A stretch of 64,000 nt of DNA, taken from NCBI RefSeq assembly GCF_049670895.1, contig NZ_CP187170.1; one strand, written 5' to 3'. Below, piece after piece: positions 44,424 through 53,224 of this stretch. Origin of the DNA: Pasteurella sp049670895 (GTDB taxonomy: Bacteria > Pseudomonadota > Gammaproteobacteria > Enterobacterales > Pasteurellaceae). A program made the position numbers and the translations under genes. Below the pieces are notes generated by a model that saw only the letters and a program-made list of their open reading frames with translations, had not been told where the DNA came from and searched no databases. How positions within the stretch are numbered: position 1 is the stretch's first letter; each line of letters opens with the position of its first letter.

Positions 44424-44636
44424 ATGCAGCATATCACATTGAAGATTGAGGGAATGCACTGCGGTGGTTGTGTGAAAACCGTAGAGCGTGTATTACAGGC
44501 ATTAGAAGGGGTGCAACAAGTGAAGGTCAGCTTAGAAAAAGCCTGTGCGGACATTCAATATGATGCCAATCACGTTTCCATTCATCAGTTAATTGATGTG
44601 GTGGAAAATGCAGGCTTTGATACCACAACCGCCTAA
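44424..44636 (+). CDS. copZ: CopZ-type copper chaperone (HMA domain)
   Basis: Seventy-residue heavy-metal-associated domain with metal ligands Cys13 and Cys16 (GMHCGGC). Binds Cu(I) and probably delivers it to the CopA ATPase encoded next. AGAGGAAAG precedes the ATG. An interval of 129 bases, with an inverted repeat and an uptake signal, separates it from copA. Confidence 0.9.
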   Translation: MQHITLKIEGMHCGGCVKTVERVLQALEGVQQVKVSLEKACADIQYDANHVSIHQLIDVVENAGFDTTTA

Positions 44637-44655
44637 TCTTGAATGTCATGGCGTA

Positions 44656-44680
44656 TCAAGGTGAGTGCTACACACCTTGA
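44656..44680. other. inverted repeat between copZ-like gene and copA
   Basis: TCAAGGTG and CACCTTGA separated by nine bases. It could be a MerR/CueR-like operator or an RNA hairpin. No T-run follows (GGGGTTT), so a terminator is less likely. Confidence 0.45.
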
Positions 44681-44765
44681 GGGGTTTCAGCATGGCATCA
44701 GGTGATTTTACTCGGTCGTTTACATCTCTTTATTTCATCTTGACCGCACTTTTAGAGGAGCGGAT

Positions 44766-46946
44766 ATGCAACAAAACATCACCCTTCAAATTCAGGGCAT
44801 GACTTGTCAGGCTTGTGCAAGTCGCATTGAAAAAGTCTTAAATAAAAAGCCCTTCATTCAACAAGCCAGTGTCAATTTTGCGAGCGAACAAGCACAAGTG
44901 TGTTTTGATGACAGTGAACACAATGTGCAAGATATTTTACAGATCATTGAAAACACAGGCTTTACAGGCAACCTGAAATCAGATCACAGCCCACTTATTG
45001 TGGAAGACCATGCCCCTTCGTGGCGTTTAGGGCTGTTATTACTCATCACCCTACCTTTTCTCATTGGCATGATTGGCATGATGTTAGGGCAACACCATTG
45101 GATGCTGCCGCCATGGTGGCAATGTGTGCTTGCCAGTCTTGTGCAATTTGGCTTAGCGATCCCGTTTTATCAACGAGCTTGGGGCAGTTTAAAAGGGGGA
45201 TTAGCCAATATGGACGTGTTAGTCTGTCTAGGCACGCTAAGTATTTATTTTTATTCCTTATTTATGCTGCTTTCCGAGATGCACAGCGATTCCCATGAAC
45301 CGATGCCACAAGTGTATTTTGAGGCGAGTGTCATGGTGATCAGTTTTGTAAGCTTGGGCAAGTTTTTAGAAGCCCGCACGAAAAAACACAGTCTGAATAG
45401 TTTGGGACTACTGGTGAAATTGACGCCACAACAAGTCAATGTACAGCGTGACGGACAATGGCAAGCATTGCCCTTAGATCAGGTACAAATTGGCGATATA
45501 TTGAGGGTCAATCAAGGGGAACGCATTGCTGCCGATGGTGTCGTGCAATATGGCTCGGGGTGGAGCGATGAAAGCCATTTGACTGGAGAATTTAAACCCG
45601 AAATGAAAAAGACAGGAAGTCGTGTCTTTGCGGGTGCCATGCTAAGTGAAGGTTCACTCGTTTATCAAGCTCAGCAGTTAGGCAGCCACACCTTGTTGGG
45701 TGATATGATGAAGGCGTTATCGGAAGCACAGGGCACCAAAGCGCCGATTGCACGTTTTGCGGATAAAGTGGCGGCGGTATTTGTGCCAACTGTGGTGGTG
45801 ATTGCGTTGCTCACGTTTGCTTTCACCTATTGGATCACGCAAGAGAGCGTGATTGCCTTAATGCATGGGGTGGCAGTGTTAGTGATTGCTTGTCCTTGTG
45901 CTTTGGGGCTAGCGACGCCAGCGGCGATCATGGTCGGCATGGGCAATGCAGTAAAACGGGGCATTTGGTTTAAAGATGCGGCAGCCATGGAAGAATCTGC
46001 CCGAGTGAATGCCGTGGTTTTTGATAAAACAGGCACCTTAACAGAAGGCAAGCCTCATATTGTTGCCACTTGGGTGATGGAAAATTGCGGGTATGTTGAA
46101 GAAGATCTTTATCGCTTGGCAGCCTCTGTTGAACAGCATGCCACTCACCCTTTAGCGAAAGCGATTGTCCAACAAGCCCAAGAAAAAGGCATCGCATTAG
46201 CCCTTGCAGAGCAGATCCAGACTGAACTTGGGGCAGGCGTACAAGCAGAAGTTGAGGGCATTGGTACGGTGAAAGTTGGTAAAGCGGAATATTGTCATCT
46301 CAGCTTGCCCCCTTTGCAGGATCCGATTTGGGCGTTAGCCAGTATTGTGGCGGTCGCCTTAAATAATCAACCCATTGGTGCTTTTGCTATTGCCGATCCG
46401 CTAAAAAACGATGCCATTGCGGGAATAAAACGTCTGCAAGATCAGCACATTGAGGTATATATCATGAGCGGTGATCAACAAGGTGCGGTGCAATATATTG
46501 CTGAACAACTGGGTATCCACAATGTTTATGCAAACCTTTCCCCTCGTGATAAAGTCAACCACATTACGCAATTGCAAGCACAAGGTAAAGTGGTCGCCAT
46601 GGTGGGCGATGGTATCAATGATGCCCCAGCCTTAGCCCGTGCCAATGTAAGTTTTGCCATGAAAAATGGGGCTGATATTGCCGAACACACCGCATCGGTT
46701 ACCTTAATGCAGCATTCGATTAATCAAATGGTGGATGGCTTGTTGCTGTCGCAGGCAACGTTAAGAAATATCAAACAAAATCTCTTTTTTGCCTTGATTT
46801 ATAATGTGTTAGGTATTCCTCTTGCCGCATTCGGACTCTTAAATCCGATTATTGCAGGTGCCGCCATGGCATTGAGTTCCCTGTCTGTGTTAATGAATGC
46901 CTTGCGTTTGAAAAAACTTAAATTAGCCGACGAACAACCGCGTTAG
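44766..46946 (+). CDS. copA: Cu(I)-exporting P1B-type ATPase CopA
   Basis: Pumps copper out of the cytoplasm. The 726-residue protein has one N-terminal HMA domain (Cys14, Cys17 in GMTCQAC), the transmembrane CPC motif at Cys376-Cys378, the phosphorylation motif DKTGTLTEG at Asp420, and VGDGINDAPALA. E. coli CopA has two HMA domains; here the second metal-binding unit is the separate CopZ-like gene upstream. GAGGAG lies before the ATG. Confidence 0.95.
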   Translation: MQQNITLQIQGMTCQACASRIEKVLNKKPFIQQASVNFASEQAQVCFDDSEHNVQDILQIIENTGFTGNLKSDHSPLIVEDHAPSWRLGLLLLITLPFLIGMIGMMLGQHHWMLPPWWQCVLASLVQFGLAIPFYQRAWGSLKGGLANMDVLVCLGTLSIYFYSLFMLLSEMHSDSHEPMPQVYFEASVMVISFVSLGKFLEARTKKHSLNSLGLLVKLTPQQVNVQRDGQWQALPLDQVQIGDILRVNQGERIAADGVVQYGSGWSDESHLTGEFKPEMKKTGSRVFAGAMLSEGSLVYQAQQLGSHTLLGDMMKALSEAQGTKAPIARFADKVAAVFVPTVVVIALLTFAFTYWITQESVIALMHGVAVLVIACPCALGLATPAAIMVGMGNAVKRGIWFKDAAAMEESARVNAVVFDKTGTLTEGKPHIVATWVMENCGYVEEDLYRLAASVEQHATHPLAKAIVQQAQEKGIALALAEQIQTELGAGVQAEVEGIGTVKVGKAEYCHLSLPPLQDPIWALASIVAVALNNQPIGAFAIADPLKNDAIAGIKRLQDQHIEVYIMSGDQQGAVQYIAEQLGIHNVYANLSPRDKVNHITQLQAQGKVVAMVGDGINDAPALARANVSFAMKNGADIAEHTASVTLMQHSINQMVDGLLLSQATLRNIKQNLFFALIYNVLGIPLAAFGLLNPIIAGAAMALSSLSVLMNALRLKKLKLADEQPR

Positions 46947-46991
46947 GTAACACAGTCAGCAAAACTTTTGGAAAAAGAACCGCACTTTTTG

Positions 46992-47033
46992 GGTGTAATG
47001 GACAAAAATGTGGGATGTTTATCCATTACACTA
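46992..47033. repeat. tiny IS-tip element (two degenerate IS256/IS1249-like ends)
   Basis: Begins GGTGTAATGGACAAAAATG and ends ATCCATTACACT, so both outer tips of the IS at 26987 and 34669 are present in inverted orientation with only about 20 bases between. No coding sequence. Probably a relic left after internal deletion. Confidence 0.6.
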
Positions 47034-47045
47034 GAGAAGAAAAAA

Positions 47046-47097
47046 GCCTTATTTTAATCAGAGCGGTTCAGGCTTGTTAAAATAAGGCGTTTTTTTA
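47046..47097. terminator. copA / der terminator
   Basis: Twelve-base stem GCCTTATTTTAA (47046-47057) / TTAAAATAAGGC (47077-47088), with A-run before and T-run after. Lies between convergent genes. Confidence 0.88.
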
Positions 47098-48654
47098 TCG
47101 TTTAGATTTCTTAATAAATTTCATTAAACGTTTACGTTTGCGTAACTGATTTGGCGTCAGTTTATTGCGTTTGCCCGCAAAAGGATTATTGCCCTCTTGG
47201 AAAAGCAAACGAATTGGTGAGCCAATAATTTTTAAACTGCGGCGATAATAATTGGATAAATAACGTTTGTAAGAATCAGGCAGTTTATCCATTTGGTTGC
47301 CGTGTACCACAATGATCGGTGGATTATAACCACCTGGGTGAGCATATTTGAGTTTAATACGACGACCGCCCATCATCGGTGGTTGATGTTCATCCGTCGC
47401 CATTTGCAAAATACGTGTCAACATTGACGTGGTCATCTTCTGTGTGGCACAGGCATAGGCTTCTTGAATGGACTCAAACAGGTTGCCCACGCCACTGCCG
47501 TGTAAAGCCGAAATAAAATGCACACGAGCAAAATCAATAAAATCTAAACGGCGATCCAGTTCGGATTTCACACGATCTTTAATCTCTTGATCCAGCCCGT
47601 CCCATTTGTTCACCACAATCACCAATGAACGCCCTGCATTTAAGATAAAGCCGAGTAATGAAAGATCTTGATCCGACACGCCTTCACGAGCATCAATGGT
47701 TAATAACACCACATTGGCATCTTGAATGGCTTGTAAGGTTTTGATCACGGAGAATTTTTCCACCGCCAAATGCACTTTACCTCGTTTACGCACACCTGCA
47801 GTGTCAATAATGGTGTAATGCTGTCCATCCCGTTCCATCGGAATATAAATGCTGTCTCTGGTGGTGCCGGGTAAGTCATAAACCACCACACGATCTTCCC
47901 CTAAAATACGGTTGGTTAAAGTGGATTTCCCTACATTAGGACGCCCAACAATGGCAATTTTGATATTTTTATCTTGTTGATCCAATTCTTCCGCAATGGC
48001 GTCATCTAACAGCGCGGTATCTTCTTCGTTGTCAAAATCGAAATCATGATCCCATTCGTCTTGTTCTTCTGCTTCAGAAACCTCGCGATTTTCTACCGCA
48101 CTTTTTTCCCCATTCTGTTCAAGGTTTTCGGCATTGATTTGTTCTGCGTTCATTTGTTCCGCAATGGGGGCTAACACTTGTTCCATTAAGGCAGACACGC
48201 CACGCCCTTGTGACGCGGCAATTTGTGCAATTTCGCCCAAACCCAATTGATAAAATTCCGCACAATGAGAATCTGCATCAATGCCATCGGTTTTATTCGC
48301 CACCACCACCGTGATTTTGTGCTGACGTTGACGAAGATAATGGGCAATGCCAATGTCCGCAGAAGTTAAGCCAGCACGTGCATCCACTAAAAACAACACC
48401 ACATCGGCTTCTTCAATGGCAAGCAAAGATTGCTCCGCCATTTTTTCTTCCACCCCTTCTTCCGTGCCGTCAATACCGCCTGTATCGATCACAATAAAAT
48501 CGTAACCTGCGATATTGGCTTGACCATATTTTCGGTCACGGGTCAGACCGGGAAAATCCGCTACCAACGCATCACGGGTGCGGGTTAAACGGTTAAATAA
48601 TGTTGATTTTCCCACATTTGGACGACCAACAAGGGCAACTACAGGCGTTGTCAT
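47095..48654 (-). CDS. der: ribosome-assembly GTPase Der (EngA)
   Basis: Essential GTPase in 50S maturation. Two tandem G domains, each with GRPNVGKST (starting at residue 10 and near 236), DTGG/DTAG switch motifs and NKTD / NKWD, followed by a KH-like C-terminal domain. The 519-residue length exceeds E. coli Der by about 30, mostly from an acidic linker between the G domains (about residues 165-225), which also holds an uptake signal. Confidence 0.96.
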   Translation of the reverse strand: MTTPVVALVGRPNVGKSTLFNRLTRTRDALVADFPGLTRDRKYGQANIAGYDFIVIDTGGIDGTEEGVEEKMAEQSLLAIEEADVVLFLVDARAGLTSADIGIAHYLRQRQHKITVVVANKTDGIDADSHCAEFYQLGLGEIAQIAASQGRGVSALMEQVLAPIAEQMNAEQINAENLEQNGEKSAVENREVSEAEEQDEWDHDFDFDNEEDTALLDDAIAEELDQQDKNIKIAIVGRPNVGKSTLTNRILGEDRVVVYDLPGTTRDSIYIPMERDGQHYTIIDTAGVRKRGKVHLAVEKFSVIKTLQAIQDANVVLLTIDAREGVSDQDLSLLGFILNAGRSLVIVVNKWDGLDQEIKDRVKSELDRRLDFIDFARVHFISALHGSGVGNLFESIQEAYACATQKMTTSMLTRILQMATDEHQPPMMGGRRIKLKYAHPGGYNPPIIVVHGNQMDKLPDSYKRYLSNYYRRSLKIIGSPIRLLFQEGNNPFAGKRNKLTPNQLRKRKRLMKFIKKSKR

Positions 48655-48736
48655 AAAAACCTCTTCTTTACGTATTTCTGCCTATGGATTCATAGTACAG
48701 TCAAAAATTGTATCATTATAGCGGATTTTGTGAGAG

Positions 48737-48888
48737 ATGAGAAATGCACACATCATGGATATTCTTATTAAAAAAAGGGGGAGGATTCGCTTAAAGAAAA
48801 AATAAGGGGAATTGAGCATGCTTTGCGGTTAAAGGAACATTCTGCAGCAGCCAGTGTAACAGAGCATCAAAACAAAAAAGCTACATAA
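48737..48888 (+). pseudogene. possible small-protein remnant with a seven-A frame break
   Basis: A stretch coding GEDSLKEKIRGIEHALRL and about 18 more residues, ending TAA at 48886-48888. It is linked to upstream ATG codons (48737 and 48755) only if the A7 run at 48770-48776 were eight A. No family is recognised. It is on the opposite strand to der and the tRNAs. Nothing else is visible in 48655-48870. Confidence 0.25.
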
Positions 48889-48902
48889 TGATATGTAGCT
48901 TT
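48874..48902 (-). terminator. tRNA-Asp terminator
   Basis: On the minus strand, stem AAGCTACATA / TATGTAGCTT with a TCAT loop followed by a T-run (TTTTTTG including stem T). About 15 bases after the tRNA. Confidence 0.9.
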
Positions 48903-48916
48903 CTCAAGAATTTTAT

Positions 48917-48993
48917 TGGCGGAACGGACGGGACTCGAACCCGCGACCCCCTGCGTGACAGGCAGGTATTCTAACCAGCTGAACTACCGCTCC
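48917..48993 (-). tRNA. tRNA-Asp (GTC)
   Basis: Seventy-seven bases with encoded CCA. Anticodon loop CTGTCAC gives GTC; acceptor stem GGAGCGG pairs with CCGTTCC; T-arm GGGTTCGAGTCCC. Close match to E. coli tRNA-Asp. Confidence 0.97.
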
Positions 48994-49008
48994 GTAGTAG
49001 AATAAAAT

Positions 49009-49085
49009 TGGCGGAATGGACGGGACTCGAACCCGCGACCCCCTGCGTGACAGGCAGGTATTCTAACCAGCTGAACTACCACTCC
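49009..49085 (-). tRNA. tRNA-Asp (GTC), second copy
   Basis: Tandem copy 15 bases upstream of the first. Identical apart from a compensated acceptor-stem pair: GGAGTGG with CCATTCC. Same anticodon GTC and encoded CCA. Both are probably in one transcript ending at 48874. Confidence 0.97.
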
Positions 49086-49180
49086 GCACAGGTGAGGCGT
49101 ATATTAATAATGAACAGGGTATTCGTCAACTCTTTTTTTTTATATTTTCATTTGCCTGATTAATCCGTAAACGATCTAAA

Positions 49181-49942
49181 TTAATGGAGATTTTCGTCAT
49201 TTAATCGCTTTTCCCACAAGCAGTTCCCTTTGCTTTTCTTATTGAGCAATTTGAGGTATTCAATATGGGCTTGTTGTTCCTCTTCACTTGGCATTAATTT
49301 TCGCAAATTTTGTGTAAAAACCACCGCACTTTGCACTTCTTCTTGCGTTGTTGCCACCACAATTTCAGGCTCATGTTCATCAAACAAACTGGTTTGCCCA
49401 CCTGTCATGGAAAGATACACATCCGCCAGAATTTCCGCATCCAGCAACGCACCGTGCAAGGTTCGTTTACTGTTATCAATGCCTAAACGATCACAAAGTG
49501 CATCTAAACTATTGCGTTTGCCAGGATACATTTGACGCGCCATTTGCAAGGTATCCGTAATCAAACAAATTTCATGGGTATTGAGACCCATTTTTAATTT
49601 ACGAAATTCATAATCCATAAAGCCAATATCGAACGAAGCATTGTGAATCAACAATTCTGCTCCTTGAATATAGTCAATGAACTGTTGTGCAATTTCATTA
49701 AACATCGGCTTATCCGCCAACATCTCATCGGTAATACCATGCACTTTAATGGCATCGGGATCCACAGGGCGGTCAGGTTTGATATAAACGTGAAAATTAT
49801 TGCCCGTTAAACGGCGATTGATCATTTCCACAGCACCAATCTCAATGATGCAGTGGCCTTCATAATGGGCACCAAATTGGTTCATACCTGTGGTTTCAGT
49901 ATCGAGCACAATTTGGCGTGTAGGTTGAATTGGCGGTGTCAT
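49181..49942 (-). CDS. dnaQ: DNA polymerase III epsilon subunit (3'-5' proofreading exonuclease)
   Basis: DEDD exonuclease: motif I LDTETTG with Asp14 and Glu16, motif II HNASFDIGFMDYE, motif III HGALLDAEILADVY. QTSLF near residue 183 is the beta-clamp-binding motif, and the C-terminus contacts the polymerase subunit. 253 residues, family length. Divergent from rnhA, the same arrangement as in E. coli. Confidence 0.96.
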   Translation of the reverse strand: MTPPIQPTRQIVLDTETTGMNQFGAHYEGHCIIEIGAVEMINRRLTGNNFHVYIKPDRPVDPDAIKVHGITDEMLADKPMFNEIAQQFIDYIQGAELLIHNASFDIGFMDYEFRKLKMGLNTHEICLITDTLQMARQMYPGKRNSLDALCDRLGIDNSKRTLHGALLDAEILADVYLSMTGGQTSLFDEHEPEIVVATTQEEVQSAVVFTQNLRKLMPSEEEQQAHIEYLKLLNKKSKGNCLWEKRLNDENLH

Positions 49943-50010
49943 TTTCTTTCTATATCTTTCGGTTAATTTCGGTTATGATCTTCATTTAAGTCGGAATTGT
50001 AACAAAGATT

Positions 50011-50475
50011 ATGCAAAAACAAATTGAAATTTTTACGGATGGTTCCTGTTTAGGCAACCCCGGTCCTGGTGGGATCGGCATATTGCTACGTTATAAACAG
50101 CATGAAAAACAGATTTCAAAAGGTTATCTTCAAACCACCAATAACCGCATGGAATTACGCGCCGTGATTGACGCCTTAAATACGCTCAAAGAACCTTGCT
50201 CGGTCACCTTGCATAGCGACAGCCAATATATGAAAAATGGCATCACAAAGTGGATTTTTAACTGGAAAAAGAATAATTGGAAAGCCAGCACAGGCAAGCC
50301 TGTCAAAAATCAAGATTTATGGATAGCACTTGATCACGCAATCCAACGGCATAACATCAATTGGCAATGGGTCAAAGGGCATTCTGGTCATGTTGAAAAC
50401 GAAATCTGCGATGCACTTGCCAAAGCTGGGGCAGAAAACCCAACGTTGGACGATGTCGGCTACCAGCCTGACTAA
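50011..50475 (+). CDS. rnhA: ribonuclease HI
   Basis: Cleaves the RNA strand of RNA-DNA hybrids. All four catalytic acids are present at E. coli positions: Asp10, Glu48, Asp70 and Asp134, with the basic handle WKKNNWKASTG. 154 residues. Converges with the DUF72 gene; no clear terminator is seen in 50476-50538. Confidence 0.97.
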   Translation: MQKQIEIFTDGSCLGNPGPGGIGILLRYKQHEKQISKGYLQTTNNRMELRAVIDALNTLKEPCSVTLHSDSQYMKNGITKWIFNWKKNNWKASTGKPVKNQDLWIALDHAIQRHNINWQWVKGHSGHVENEICDALAKAGAENPTLDDVGYQPD

Positions 50476-50538
50476 AACATTTTCAAAATAGACCGCTCTT
50501 TTGTAGCTCATTTCCCTTGTGAAAAGCAAGATTTTCCA

Positions 50539-51378
50539 CTAAAACAAACTCTGTTGCCCGATTAAAAACTCGGGCGTGGCTTTCACCGTAAAATCATATT
50601 CTGCCAAATAGCCTTTTAAACGCTCAATATTGTAGAAAGAATGGCTTTTTGTTGTATTTTGAAAATAGAGATACAGCCGATCAAATTCGTGTTTATGTTG
50701 ATTGAGCCGTTTTGCCAAATTTTGCAATTCTGCATCGTTATAAAGATAATCATGTCGTTCTTGTGCGGATTGGGCTTGCCACCAATTCGGATTGCGACCG
50801 TGTAAACGTAAATATGCCGTGCGTTGGTTTGCATAAAATTGAAAGGCAGGCAGTCCAATATTTTGCGGATAATCTACATTGCACCAAATCAGATTATCTT
50901 TACCCCGAAAATAGTCCAATACGGCTTGGTTGTGCCAACTTGGATGTCGAAATTCAATGGCTAACACCTCCTCGTCAAACCATGAAACCAGCTCGGCAAG
51001 GTAATAACGGTTGGCATGTGTCCGTTCAAAACTTATGGGAAACTGAATAAATAAATTTGCTAAGCAATGTTGAGCTTTCAACGGTTGTAATGCGGTTAAA
51101 AAGGCTTTCGCATCTTCTTTTGTGGCGGTGCGTTTATGGCTAAAATCTTGATGCAATTTCACTGAAAACTGTAACTGCCCTTGTGCTTTTTCCACCATCC
51201 CTTGCAATGCTTTCGCCCCAATGGGTGCATGAAAGGTGCTGTTAATTTCAATTGCATCGTAATGCTGGCTATAAATCGGTAAAAACGCCGTTTTGTCTGT
51301 ACCGAAAGGATACAGCGTCCCGATTAAATCCGTATCGCTATAACCCCCCGTGCCGAGGTAAATATGGGGCTTGTGCAT
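50539..51378 (-). CDS. DUF72 (YecE-like) protein
   Basis: A 279-residue predicted TIM-barrel-like protein. IYLGTGGYSDTDLIGTLYP at the start, EINSTFHAP, FSVKLHQDFSHKR, and AIEFRHPSW are DUF72 hallmarks. Function unknown. Intergenic 51379-51576 upstream holds uptake signals and nothing else that I recognise. Confidence 0.85.
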   Translation of the reverse strand: MHKPHIYLGTGGYSDTDLIGTLYPFGTDKTAFLPIYSQHYDAIEINSTFHAPIGAKALQGMVEKAQGQLQFSVKLHQDFSHKRTATKEDAKAFLTALQPLKAQHCLANLFIQFPISFERTHANRYYLAELVSWFDEEVLAIEFRHPSWHNQAVLDYFRGKDNLIWCNVDYPQNIGLPAFQFYANQRTAYLRLHGRNPNWWQAQSAQERHDYLYNDAELQNLAKRLNQHKHEFDRLYLYFQNTTKSHSFYNIERLKGYLAEYDFTVKATPEFLIGQQSLF

Positions 51379-51576
51379 TGTTTTTCTATTGAAAAGTGAA
51401 AAATAGAATCAGTTTAGAGAGAATTGAGCAAAAGGCAAGGTTGTTTTAACTTGGAATGAGGGATTTCGGCGAGTTAAAGAAAAGTGCGGTGAAAAATGGG
51501 GGAGTTTTGAACATGTTGTCATGATTTATTGGTTTATTTTATCGCTAATATGTTTCAAATTTTGACCGCACTTTCA

Positions 51577-51620
51577 ACAAAAAAAGCCACAGTTTGTGAT
51601 GGGTCACTGTGGCTTGTTTT
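51577..51620 (-). terminator. pepA terminator
   Basis: Stem AAGCCACAGT / ACTGTGGCTT (51584-51593 and 51606-51615); on the minus strand it is followed by TTTTTTTG. Just after the pepA stop. Confidence 0.9.
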
Positions 51621-51621
51621 G

Positions 51622-53106
51622 TTAAGCGTTTTTCGCTTGGTTCATTAAAAATTGGACTAATAAAGGAACAGGTCTGCCTGTTGCACCTTTGTTGGCACCT
51701 TGTAGCCAAGCGGTGCCTGCAATATCTAAATGAGCCCAGCGGTATTTATCGGTGAAGTTAGATAAAAATGCCCCTGCGGTAATTGCCCCGCCCCAACGGC
51801 CACCGATGTTTGCTAAGTCCGCAAAGTTCGATTTGAGTTGCTCTTGGTATTCTTCCCCTAATGGTAAACGCCATGCTTTATCGGTGGTTTCTGCAGCGGC
51901 TTGCTCCAGTGCGTTGGCTAAATCATCATCTGTTGACATTAATCCACTATTATGTGCTCCGAGAGCGACTACACAAGCCCCCGTTAAAGTGGCAACATCA
52001 ATCACCAGTTCAGGATCAAAACGTTCAACATAGGTTAAAGTATCACATAAGACTAAACGACCTTCCGCATCCGTATTCAGCACTTCCACGGTTAAGCCTT
52101 TCATGGTGGTTAAAATATCCCCTGGTCGATATGCGTTACCGTCTGGTAAATTTTCACAGCCAGCTAAGACACCAATGACATTGAGTGGCAATTTTAATTC
52201 CACAATCGCATTCATAACACCATACACAGAGGCGGCACCGCCCATGTCGTATTTCATTTCATCCATGGCTTCAGCAGGTTTTAATGAGATCCCACCTGCA
52301 TCAAAGGTTAATCCTTTGCCCACTAAGACGATCGGTTTCGCATCAGGATTTGGGTGATTGCGATATTCTATAATAGACAGTTGTGCTTCATTCACCGAAC
52401 CTTGAGAAACCGCTAAATAAGCATTCATGCCTAACGCCGCCATCTCTTTTTCGCCAACGATGGTTGTGTTAATGAGGTTTGAACGTGTCGCTAAGGTTTT
52501 TGCTTGTTCAGCTAAATAAGCTGGATTGCAAACATTCGGTGGGCAGTTTGCCACATCTTTGGCAAAGCGAACGCCTAATGCGACGGCTTTTGCGTGTTCA
52601 ATGGCTTGTTGTGCAATATTTTCTTCTGCACTGAAAATAATCTCTTTCAATGCAAGAGATTGCTCGCTTTTTTGACTTTTGAATTGTTCAAATTGGTAGT
52701 TACTTGCTTCGATGGTTTCTACGCTAAAGCGAATATTCCAATACAGATCACGGTTTTTAATTTGGATATCAGATAAATAGCTGATGACTTCTTTAGCTTG
52801 TGTGGTTTTTATTGTTTTAAGGGTGTCTTGAATCACTTGCTTGAATTGTTTTTCGTTCAGTTCCCCTTTTTTACCTGCCCCCACGACGAACACTCGTTCT
52901 GCAGGGTGATTGGGTACATGACGTAACACGAGTACTTGCCCGATTTTTCCCGTGATTTCGCCTGATTGAATTAAGTTGCTGAGATAGCCTTGAGAAATTT
53001 CATCGATTTTTTGGGCGGATGCAGAAAGCTCCGCGTTCTCAAATACTGCAACAAGAATGTTGCTTTTTAGATCTAAAAGTGCGGTAGATTTTGCACAATA
53101 TTTCAT
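51622..53106 (-). CDS. pepA: leucyl aminopeptidase PepA
   Basis: Hexameric M17 zinc aminopeptidase; in E. coli also a DNA-binding accessory protein. The 494-residue protein has the M17 signature NTDAEGRLVLCD and metal-site residues in VGKGLTFDAGGISLKP. I start at ATG 53106 (MKYCAKSTALLDLK) with GAGG upstream, as in the family; an upstream in-frame ATG at 53157 is not supported. Divergent from lptF, as in E. coli. Confidence 0.95.
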   Translation of the reverse strand: MKYCAKSTALLDLKSNILVAVFENAELSASAQKIDEISQGYLSNLIQSGEITGKIGQVLVLRHVPNHPAERVFVVGAGKKGELNEKQFKQVIQDTLKTIKTTQAKEVISYLSDIQIKNRDLYWNIRFSVETIEASNYQFEQFKSQKSEQSLALKEIIFSAEENIAQQAIEHAKAVALGVRFAKDVANCPPNVCNPAYLAEQAKTLATRSNLINTTIVGEKEMAALGMNAYLAVSQGSVNEAQLSIIEYRNHPNPDAKPIVLVGKGLTFDAGGISLKPAEAMDEMKYDMGGAASVYGVMNAIVELKLPLNVIGVLAGCENLPDGNAYRPGDILTTMKGLTVEVLNTDAEGRLVLCDTLTYVERFDPELVIDVATLTGACVVALGAHNSGLMSTDDDLANALEQAAAETTDKAWRLPLGEEYQEQLKSNFADLANIGGRWGGAITAGAFLSNFTDKYRWAHLDIAGTAWLQGANKGATGRPVPLLVQFLMNQAKNA

Positions 53107-53224
53107 TTGAACCTCACAAAGATTTTTACTGTTTTCGCATGAAAAATACGTTATCATACGGGGATTAAACTGTCTTGAAACTAAACTATTCTATCGAAAT
53201 TGCAAGAAAAATATAGGCGATAAT

